Shown in pieces: positions 1 through 6,316 of a DNA stretch of 6,316 bases. The DNA comes from Candidatus Rifleibacteriota bacterium (lineage in GTDB: Bacteria > Riflebacteria > Ozemobacteria > Ozemobacterales > Ozemobacteraceae), in the NCBI GenBank assembly GCA_017526725.1, contig JAFXRA010000284.1, positions 1 through 6,316 on the forward strand, given 5' to 3'. Below the pieces are notes generated by a model. That model ran no database searches. It was not told the DNA's origin and worked only from the letters and a program-made list of their open reading frames with translations. The first letter of the stretch is position 1; each line of letters begins with the position of its first letter. The translations under genes and the position numbers were made by a program.

Positions 1-47
1 CCGTGCTGATAACGCGGGGGTCTGTGGTTCGAGTCCACAATGGCCCA
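1..47 (+). tRNA. tRNA-Ile(GAT), 3' part only
   Basis: The window opens at the first base of the anticodon stem. Stem 1-5 (CCGTG) pairs with 13-17 (CGCGG) around the loop CTGATAA, with anticodon GAT at 8-10, which reads ATC/ATT isoleucine codons. A five-base variable region (18-22) follows, then a perfect T arm (TGTGG, TTCGAGT, CCACA at 23-39), the 3' acceptor strand ATGGCCC (40-46) and discriminator A47. The next bases are CCC, so the CCA end is not encoded and must be added after transcription. The D arm and 5' acceptor strand lie outside the window. It sits 18 bp upstream of tRNA-Ala(TGC), the pair usually found in the 16S-23S rRNA spacer. Confidence 0.93.
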
Positions 48-65
48 CCCTCAAATAAAACAATC

Positions 66-138
66 GGGGCATTAGCTCAGCTGGGAGAGCGCGGGCTTTG
101 CAAGCCTGAGGTCAGGGGTTCGATCCCCCTATGCTCCA
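66..138 (+). tRNA. tRNA-Ala(TGC)
   Basis: This is a complete 73-nt cloverleaf. Acceptor GGGGCAT (66-72) pairs with ATGCTCC (131-137), with one G-U pair. The D arm is GCTC/GAGC, the anticodon loop is TTTGCAA with anticodon TGC, and the T arm is AGGGG/CCCCT around TTCGATC. Discriminator is A138. The following bases are CCC, so CCA is not encoded. It follows tRNA-Ile(GAT) at 18 bp and is almost certainly on the same transcript. Unlike the usual rRNA-operon arrangement, a terminator and not a 23S gene follows. Confidence 0.97.
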
Positions 139-150
139 CCCGAAAAACAG

Positions 151-188
151 AAAAGCTACTAACAATTAGTTGGTAGCTTTTTTGTTTT
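151..188 (+). terminator. Intrinsic terminator of the Ile-Ala tRNA transcript
   Basis: A hairpin has 5' arm 151-163 and 3' arm 169-181, with a 5-nt loop (AATTA). Its core is AGCTACTAAC against GTTGGTAGCT, with a single T-G wobble. It runs straight into a T tract (TTTTTT, then GTTTT). It starts 12 bp after tRNA-Ala, so it most likely ends the Ile-Ala transcript. A-rich bases on the 5' side could let it work in reverse too. Confidence 0.88.
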
Positions 189-198
189 GGCTTTTTTG

Positions 199-227
199 TT
201 TACAATCAATTATTTGGGTGTTAGAAT
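199..227 (+). promoter_or_regulatory. Sigma-70-type extended -10 promoter of tRNA-Val
   Basis: TTTACA at 199-204 lies exactly 17 bp upstream of TAGAAT at 222-227, and the -10 is preceded by TG at 219-220 (TGn extended -10). With the -10 hexamer at -12 to -7, +1 falls on A234, the first base of the mature tRNA-Val. It lies just downstream of the tRNA-Ala terminator, so it starts a separate transcription unit. The site is read by eye and not experimentally mapped. Confidence 0.75.
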
Positions 228-233
228 ACTTGC

Positions 234-306
234 AGACCTGTAGCTCAGTTGGTAGAGCAACGGCGTCACATGCCGTGTGTCATGGGTTCAAGTCCCACCA
301 GGTCTA
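234..306 (+). tRNA. tRNA-Val(CAC)
   Basis: This is a 73-nt cloverleaf. Acceptor AGACCTG (234-240) pairs perfectly with CAGGTCT (299-305). The D arm is GCTC/GAGC, anticodon stem ACGGC/GCCGT encloses loop GTCACAT, and anticodon CAC at 267-269 reads GTG valine codons. The T arm is ATGGG/CCCAC around TTCAAGT, with an A-C mismatch at its outer pair. Discriminator is A306 and CCA is not encoded. The first pair is A-U where valine tRNAs commonly have G-C, which fits initiation directly at A234. A run of seven T follows but no separate terminator hairpin, so transcription may continue into the radical SAM gene 42 bp downstream. Confidence 0.92.
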
Positions 307-348
307 TTTTTTTAATTAAGAATTAACTTGTTTGTGGTGACTTAAAAA

Positions 349-1869
349 ATGAAAATTCTACTAATAGATCCTCCTTTTAAAAGCTTTACTGGCATATTCA
401 GCCTTTATTTCCCGCTTGGTCCTGCTTATCTTGCTGGTTCTTTAAAGAAAGCCGGCTATGAATGCAAGATTCTTGATATGGATGCTGCTGATACAAAAGA
501 AGGAACCTTAGATTTCATAAGAGAATACGAAAGCTACACAAACTATGTAAAAGCTTTAAATTCCCCAGAGCACCCGACCTGGAAGTTATTAAAAAAACTT
601 GTGGTTGAGCAGAATCCAGATATTATTGGCATAACAGCCATGACTTCAAAATTTGGTTCTGTTATACAAACCGCAAAATTCTGCAGGGAAGTGTTGCCAA
701 ATGTTCCCATAATTATTGGCGGACCCCATGCCAGCGCAATGCCAGAAATGACAGCTAAGATTCCTGAAGCTGATTACGTATTGCGCGGTGAAGGCGACGA
801 AAGTATTATTGTTCTTCTTGATGCAATCAGAAACCATACTGATTTAAGCCTTGTAAAGGGTTTGACTTGGAAAAAGAACGGCGAAATAATACATAATCCT
901 GACAGCGAGTTAGTAAAAGACTTGGATTCGGTTCCGTTCCCAGACAGAAGTGCTCTGTTAAATCCCGAACATTATTCTTCAGAAGATATGGGCGTTATTC
1001 TTAGTTCTAGAGGCTGTCCATTCCGCTGTAGCTACTGTTTCCACATGTGGGATAGAAAAGTCAGATATAGAAGCGTAGAATCTGTTATCGAAGAAATAAT
1101 GCAGGTTCACAATACTTACGGAACTACCCAGTTTTCAATAAAAGACGATTCGTTCACTGTTAAAAGAAATCATGTTGTAGCTCTTTGCGAAGCTTTCAAG
1201 AAGCTTCCGTTCAAAATCACTTATAACTGCACAACTCGTGTAGATATTATTGACGAAGAGCTTCTCAGATTAATGAAAAGCGCTGGATGTTCTCAATTGA
1301 GCATTGGAATAGAATCAGGTTCTGCTGAAATATTGAAAGCAACAGACAAAGGTATAACCCATGAACAGATTCTTAAAGCAGCAGCTTTGTTTAACAAGCT
1401 GGGAATATTCTGGACCGGCTACTTCATGATGGGTTTGCCTCAGGAAACCGAAGAAGACATACTCAAAACTCTTGCTTTCTTGAAGAAATCTAAGCCCTAT
1501 TATGGCGGTCTTGGCGTTTACAGCCCCTTCCCTAGAACAAAACTCTTTGACCAAGGTGTTGAAATGGGTTTGGTAGACCCGAATCCGCCTTTGGAACACT
1601 TCCTTAACACAAATCCAAAAGACTTGTTCTTTAAAGACCCTCGAAAGCGTGTTCTGCACATAACTCCGGAACGTTTTGCCGAACTTCAGGCAAAAGTTGA
1701 AGAAGTCTTCCACAAGCACAACACAAGCTTAAAGAATCTGGCTAGAAGAGCCTTTTCCAGAAGACAGGTCTATATGTATGACCCATCATTGTTCAGACGC
1801 GACTTTTCAAAAGGTCTAGATCTTATTGGACTGAAGAAACTTAGCAAGCTTATTGCTCCTAAGAAATAA
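349..1869 (+). CDS. B12-binding-domain radical SAM protein (BchE-like Fe-S oxidoreductase)
   Basis: The predicted product is a 506-residue cytosolic radical SAM enzyme. The N-terminal half (residues about 1-165) has a Rossmann-type cobalamin-binding layout: MKILLIDPP, PLGPAYLAGSLKKAG, PDIIGITAMTS, IIIGGPHAS (121-129) and LRGEGDES (145-152). There is no DxHxxG motif, as is usual in this class, where cobalamin is bound without a histidine ligand. The radical SAM core carries CPFRCSYC with Cys223, Cys227 and Cys230 as the 4Fe-4S ligands, then IKDDSF (264-269), LSIGIESGS (317-325) and GYFMMGLPQE (357-366). The C-terminal 75 residues are basic. Members of this family do methylations, cyclisations or other C-C and C-H chemistry; the substrate cannot be read from sequence. 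The start is supported by GGTGA at 336-340, 8 bp upstream. It is first in an operon, 3 bp before the heparinase-like gene. A sugar- or lipid-modifying role is inferred from context only. Full length for the family. Confidence 0.92.
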   Translation: MKILLIDPPFKSFTGIFSLYFPLGPAYLAGSLKKAGYECKILDMDAADTKEGTLDFIREYESYTNYVKALNSPEHPTWKLLKKLVVEQNPDIIGITAMTSKFGSVIQTAKFCREVLPNVPIIIGGPHASAMPEMTAKIPEADYVLRGEGDESIIVLLDAIRNHTDLSLVKGLTWKKNGEIIHNPDSELVKDLDSVPFPDRSALLNPEHYSSEDMGVILSSRGCPFRCSYCFHMWDRKVRYRSVESVIEEIMQVHNTYGTTQFSIKDDSFTVKRNHVVALCEAFKKLPFKITYNCTTRVDIIDEELLRLMKSAGCSQLSIGIESGSAEILKATDKGITHEQILKAAALFNKLGIFWTGYFMMGLPQETEEDILKTLAFLKKSKPYYGGLGVYSPFPRTKLFDQGVEMGLVDPNPPLEHFLNTNPKDLFFKDPRKRVLHITPERFAELQAKVEEVFHKHNTSLKNLARRAFSRRQVYMYDPSLFRRDFSKGLDLIGLKKLSKLIAPKK

Positions 1870-1872
1870 CAG

Positions 1873-3537
1873 ATGGAATCAGGCAGAGACAGCTATTTAC
1901 AGTTTTTCAGGTATTATCATACTCTGAAGAACATGAAGCTCAGCCAGATTTTGAGTTATATTACATATAAACACAGACGAAAAAAGCTTTCTATTATAGA
2001 TAATAGGGGAGTTTTAGCTTTTGCTGAGGGATTAAAACAGAATTATAAATTTGAAGAGAATCAAAAGTCTTTTGAATTCTGTTTCTTTAATCAACCAGTT
2101 AGTTTTAATTTAGACGAGATTTCATGGGAACCGGCAACTTTAAGTTCTGAAGTTGAAAAAATCTGGGTGGAAAAACTACATTCTTTTGAATGGCTGAATG
2201 AAACTAACAATGTAACTTTAAAACAGGCTTCTTTTCTTGTGTTAGATTGGTTGTCAAAATTTGGTGACGAACATTCCAAGGCCTGGGAGCCCTTTACTTT
2301 ATCTAAGCGTATTAATTCCTGGGTAAAATGGCTAAGCAATAATGAAGTTCAGCCTGAAATCATTTCTTTAATGAAACTCTCTATCAGTTTACAGTTAAAA
2401 AGACTTTTTGTTGATATGGAATATCACAAACCTGCTAATCATTTAATAGAGAACTTCAGAGGCTTTCTTGCCGGCTGCACGTACTTAATTACTTCTAGAC
2501 AATTTTTCAATAATGAACTTGAATATCAGCTTGAACAGACTATTGATGATTGTTTAAAAGAGTTAAATGTTCAAATCTTAAAAGATGGCGCTCATTTTGA
2601 AAGAAGCCCCATGTATCACAAAAAAATGCTTGAAACAATAAAAGATATTCAGGCTATTATGGTGATAATCAATAAACAGGGCTTTTTACTTCCAGAAATC
2701 ATTGATAAATCAAAAGAATTGGCTATTCTCTGTGATGAAAAAACAAAGCTGATGACAGAATGGCTGAAAAAATTGACTTTACCGGATGGAGAAATTGCTC
2801 AATTTAATGATTCCGCAAGAATAAAGGGTATAAAACCTGATTATGAAGATTTGACAGAGTTATTAGAAACTTCAGGTTATTTTATTAAGCATAATAAAAA
2901 CTATTCTTTCGTTCTTAGCTGCAGTTCACCAATGCCTGCTTTTTTGCCGGAACACAGCCACTGCGATATTCTTTCTTATGAATTAGCCATAAACGGTGAA
3001 CGCATAATAATAGACAGCGGCTGCAGCGGATACGACAATGAAACTTTGAGGCAGATGAGCAGAGAGACTGAAGCTCATAACCTTCCTATGGTTCAGCATA
3101 TGGAACAAAGCGATATATGGGGGCAGTTTAACTTTGGCAAAAGAACTATTATTACGAAAAGAATATATAATTCTGATTCATCTAATCTGGAAATAGCTAT
3201 TAAAGACCAATTCGGGCAAAAGCTGGAAAGAAAGATTGCTTTTTCCAAAAATTGTATAGAAATAATAGATGAGCTTAAAAAGCGTCGAATGGAAGGCTGT
3301 TTTGTCAGTTTGATTCATCTGGCCCCGAATATTGAACCTGAAATCAATCAGGAAGGTGATGAGAATATAATTAGCTGCAAGATGACCAATGACATAAAAT
3401 TTAGTATAATTACTAAGGCGAATATTAGGGTCAGCGATTATATCAGCTTTCCTGATTTCGGCAAATCTGTTGGTGCCAAAATGCTTATATTAAGCGATAA
3501 AGAGGCGGAGGAACTCAGCTATGTCGTCAAATGGTGA
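1873..3537 (+). CDS. Heparinase II/III family protein (alginate-lyase-like)
   Basis: The predicted product has 554 residues and matches the two-part heparinase II/III plan: an N-terminal alpha-helical toroid (about 85-335) and a C-terminal beta-sandwich (about 345-550). Family landmarks are WEPFTLSKRINSW (138-150), NHLIENFRGFLAG (189-201), DGAHFERSPMYH (238-249), LPDGEIAQFNDSA (303-315), HSHCDILSYEL (361-371), IIIDSGCSGYDNETLR (378-393) and RETEAHNLPM (397-406). Characterised relatives cleave uronic-acid polysaccharides by beta-elimination using His/Tyr/Asn residues; His241, Tyr248 and His402 are candidates here, though assigning them needs a structural alignment. No signal peptide is visible; the N-terminus (residues 1-40) is basic with a short hydrophobic stretch, so a cytosolic site is more likely than a secreted one. 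Such proteins often sit beside WbuB-type glycosyltransferases in surface-polysaccharide loci, as here. It follows the radical SAM stop by 3 bp with a weak RBS (translational coupling is likely), and its end overlaps the next gene by 17 bp. Substrate unknown. Confidence 0.9.
   Translation: MESGRDSYLQFFRYYHTLKNMKLSQILSYITYKHRRKKLSIIDNRGVLAFAEGLKQNYKFEENQKSFEFCFFNQPVSFNLDEISWEPATLSSEVEKIWVEKLHSFEWLNETNNVTLKQASFLVLDWLSKFGDEHSKAWEPFTLSKRINSWVKWLSNNEVQPEIISLMKLSISLQLKRLFVDMEYHKPANHLIENFRGFLAGCTYLITSRQFFNNELEYQLEQTIDDCLKELNVQILKDGAHFERSPMYHKKMLETIKDIQAIMVIINKQGFLLPEIIDKSKELAILCDEKTKLMTEWLKKLTLPDGEIAQFNDSARIKGIKPDYEDLTELLETSGYFIKHNKNYSFVLSCSSPMPAFLPEHSHCDILSYELAINGERIIIDSGCSGYDNETLRQMSRETEAHNLPMVQHMEQSDIWGQFNFGKRTIITKRIYNSDSSNLEIAIKDQFGQKLERKIAFSKNCIEIIDELKKRRMEGCFVSLIHLAPNIEPEINQEGDENIISCKMTNDIKFSIITKANIRVSDYISFPDFGKSVGAKMLILSDKEAEELSYVVKW
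3507..3513 (+). promoter_or_regulatory. Strong RBS (GGAGGAA) inside the end of the heparinase-like gene
   Basis: GGAGGAA begins at 3507; its GGAGG core ends 9 bp before the ATG at 3521. It fixes the start of the GT4-like ORF and shows that this ORF was evolved to be translated, although it overlaps the upstream gene. Confidence 0.75.
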
Positions 3538-4033
3538 ATCCAAGAAAATATTAATAATCTCTCAATACCTTTTCCCTACACCAGAAAAGAACTACGAAGT
3601 AAAAGAAACAATAGAAAAGCTTGCTGAGCAAGGCCACAATATAAGCGTTATTGCAAGAAAAGCTTCATCTGAAACAGCTTTTGAAATTAAAAATACAAAA
3701 TTCTATTTTATAGAACAGGATAATTTCAGCAGCGGCAGCGAATGGTCTTACGTTTTCCAGAATATTTCTTTTATGTGGAAAGCAATTAAAATAGGTTCTG
3801 CATTAGAAGGCATTTTCGATATGGTTATTGCGACTATACCTACAGGCTTTGCAGGTATTGCCGGCAATATAGTTGCAGGAAAAAAAGAAGCCAAGTTTTA
3901 TATTGATATAAAAGAAAACTGGGTAGAAAGCGCAGTAGCTGCCAATTATATAAGTAATGGCAGTCCAATATATAAAGCGGCTGTTATGGTAGATAACTGG
4001 GTTTTGAAGCGCGGCGAGAAATTCAGCATGTAA
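3521..4033 (+). CDS. Truncated GT4-family (WbuB/WcaI-like) glycosyltransferase, N-terminal domain only
   Basis: This 170-residue ORF matches the acceptor-side Rossmann domain of WbuB/WcaI-type GT4 enzymes: KKILIISQYLFP (8-19), the helix before LAEQGHNISVIA (34-45), FDMVIATIPTGFAGIAGN (99-116) and YIDIKENWVESAVAANYI (127-144), which corresponds to the family's D-x-RDLWPESA segment. It then stops at VLKRGEKFSM, about where the linker helix begins. Full-length relatives are about 400 residues; the C-terminal domain that binds the nucleotide sugar (with the GT4 EX7E-type motif) is absent. I see no continuation in the other forward frames before the terminator 17 bp later. It is probably an inactive remnant or pseudogene, although the start and RBS are intact. 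An independent role, or a partner subunit elsewhere, cannot be excluded. Intact relatives transfer sugars to lipid-linked acceptors at the inner face of the membrane. Its overlap with the heparinase-like gene implies cotranscription. Confidence 0.78.
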   Translation: MSSNGESKKILIISQYLFPTPEKNYEVKETIEKLAEQGHNISVIARKASSETAFEIKNTKFYFIEQDNFSSGSEWSYVFQNISFMWKAIKIGSALEGIFDMVIATIPTGFAGIAGNIVAGKKEAKFYIDIKENWVESAVAANYISNGSPIYKAAVMVDNWVLKRGEKFSM

Positions 4034-4040
4034 CGCTGAA
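4022..4040. repeat. Small inverted repeat spanning the GT4 stop codon
   Basis: TTCAGC (4022-4027) and GCTGAA (4035-4040) are perfect 6-bp complements around the 7-nt loop ATGTAAC, which holds the TAA stop. The hairpin lies exactly at the truncation point of the glycosyltransferase. It may be chance, or may mark the rearrangement junction. Confidence 0.5.
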
Positions 4041-4050
4041 GTTGTGACAT

Positions 4051-4079
4051 AAAAAAGCTGGCAGAAGCCAGCTTTTTTT
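4051..4079. terminator. Bidirectional intrinsic terminator after the operon
   Basis: GCTGGC (4057-4062) pairs with GCCAGC (4067-4072) around AGAA, flanked by six A on the left and seven T on the right. Read forward it ends the radical SAM / heparinase / GT4 operon 17 bp past the last stop. Because the tails are symmetrical it can also stop transcripts coming leftward from clpB. Confidence 0.92.
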
Positions 4080-4142
4080 ATTTATCCTCACTTAGTGTCA
4101 GACCAATAGAATAAGATTTTCCTAAAGTCCTTCCTTGAAGAT
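4080..4142. other. Plain intergenic stretch between terminator and REP-like element
   Basis: I see no ORF, promoter or strong hairpin here. It is part of a 367-bp gene-free gap (4034-4400) between convergent genes. The rest of that gap is filled by the operon terminator, the REP-like element (4143-4218), the 129-nt palindrome (4234-4362) and an unstructured tail (4363-4400) next to the clpB stop. Confidence 0.5.
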
Positions 4143-4218
4143 GCTCCCCCAAAGGCTTTTTGCCTATTGGGGGAGCTGTCACGCAGTGACTGAGGGGGGA
4201 GCAAAGCGGTAGCTTTGC
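4143..4218. repeat. REP-like element of three consecutive hairpins
   Basis: Hairpin 1 pairs GCTCCCCCAA (4143-4152) with TTGGGGGAGC (4167-4176) and continues AGGC/GCCT with one bulged A around a T5 loop. Hairpin 2 is GTCAC (4178-4182), GCA, GTGAC (4186-4190). Hairpin 3 is GCAAAGC (4201-4207), GGTA, GCTTTGC (4212-4218). A second G-rich run ending GGGGGGAGC (4194-4202) could pair with the same GCTCCCCC arm instead, so two folds compete. The pattern GGGGGAGCTGTCAC-x-GTGACTGAGGGGG resembles dispersed intergenic repeats I recall from gut bacterial genomes; copy number cannot be tested in this window. It could protect or terminate the convergent transcripts. Confidence 0.65.
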
Positions 4219-4233
4219 GTAATAATATAAAAG

Positions 4234-4362
4234 AAAAGCGGACAGTTGCTTGCTCAACCTTATTCTCCTCCGCGGTCTCTGCTAATTTCTACCTTCGGAT
4301 AATCTTTGAGAGAACGAGCCTTGTGCGGAGAATAAAAGGTTTCGCGTCTACTGTCCGCTTTT
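4234..4362. other. 129-nt imperfect palindrome, possible structured RNA or small mobile palindrome
   Basis: Perfect 13-bp ends AAAAGCGGACAGT (4234-4246) and ACTGTCCGCTTTT (4350-4362) enclose further nested pairing. After an internal loop (4247-4255 against 4342-4349), AACCTT (4256-4261) pairs with AAGGTT (4336-4341), ATTCTCC (4262-4268) pairs with GGAGAAT (4327-4333) past an AA bulge, and GC (4272-4273) pairs with GC (4325-4326). TCTCT (4276-4280) can then pair with AGAGA (4309-4313) below an apical loop of 28 nt. On the reverse strand the 3' arm runs into TTTTCTTTTAT, so it could be the 3' end of clpB mRNA or a separate small RNA; on the forward strand the arm ends in TTTTT. No ORF fits inside. 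I do not recognise the family. Confidence 0.6.
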
Positions 4363-4400
4363 TACAGAAGAGCTTTAGGGTAAACTAGATTTTTTTCAAT

Positions 4401-6316
<1,916 letters not shown>

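Noticed and set aside
307..313. T7 run after tRNA-Val as a terminator
   Set aside because: No dedicated hairpin precedes it; only the tRNA acceptor and T arms do. It is too weak to call, though partial termination is possible.
1315..1719. 134-codon reverse ORF inside the radical SAM gene (also 646-837, and 2091-2339 in the heparinase-like gene)
   Set aside because: These lie wholly antisense to well-conserved coding sequence, with no ribosome site or recognisable domain.
4252..4347. Possible integron attC site: GCTCAAC fits RYYYAAC and the region is an imperfect palindrome with bulges
   Set aside because: The opposite end reads GTTTCGC and not GTTRRRY. The pairing extends well outside the putative core sites, and there is no cassette array or integrase in view.
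4234..4362. Retron msr-msd, with the 13-bp ends as a1/a2 repeats
   Set aside because: There is no reverse transcriptase beside it; the neighbours are clpB and a polysaccharide-type operon. End repeats alone are not enough.
4234..4362. 6S RNA or SRP RNA
   Set aside because: The apical part lacks the conserved SRP tetraloop and helix-8 sequence, and the internal loop is too small and unlike the 6S central bubble. I could not match it to either family.
4363..4400. Hairpin GTAAA/TTTAC just after the clpB stop as its terminator
   Set aside because: The stem is only 5 A/T-rich pairs with a 14-nt loop and no following U tract on the reverse strand.

Overview
The window comes from an A+T-leaning bacterial chromosome. 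No phylum-defining gene is visible. The tRNA genes lack an encoded CCA end. A G-rich/C-rich palindromic repeat near 4143-4218 resembles, from memory, intergenic repeats common in gut bacteria. A host-associated bacterium is therefore plausible but not demonstrated.

Layout. Bases 1-306 hold a tRNA block: the 3' part of tRNA-Ile(GAT), a complete tRNA-Ala(TGC), a strong intrinsic terminator, then a well-formed extended -10 promoter driving tRNA-Val(CAC). Bases 349-4033 hold three closely packed forward genes: a cobalamin-binding-type radical SAM enzyme, a heparinase II/III-like protein, and a short ORF matching only the N-terminal half of a WbuB/WcaI-like GT4 glycosyltransferase. The gene spacings (3 bp, then a 17-bp overlap) indicate one operon, closed by a hairpin terminator at 4051-4079. 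No terminator hairpin is evident between tRNA-Val and the first gene, so the tRNA promoter may also drive the operon.

Bases 4034-4400 are a convergent intergenic region rich in secondary structure: the terminator, a REP-like multi-hairpin element, and a 129-nt imperfect palindrome with perfect 13-bp ends that could be a structured RNA or a small mobile palindrome. From 4401 to the right edge the reverse strand encodes the C-terminal three quarters or so of the ClpB disaggregase, cut by the window edge.

Function. ClpB is housekeeping. The heparinase-like and GT4-like genes are the kind found together in surface-polysaccharide loci, so the operon probably belongs to, or is a remnant of, a cell-surface glycan cluster, with the radical SAM enzyme possibly modifying a sugar or lipid. 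That role is inference. The truncated glycosyltransferase suggests the locus has been cut by a deletion or rearrangement. I found no convincing new multi-gene system. The best unexplained items are the 129-nt palindrome, the truncation junction, and the tRNA-Val promoter placed so that transcription would start at the mature tRNA 5' end.
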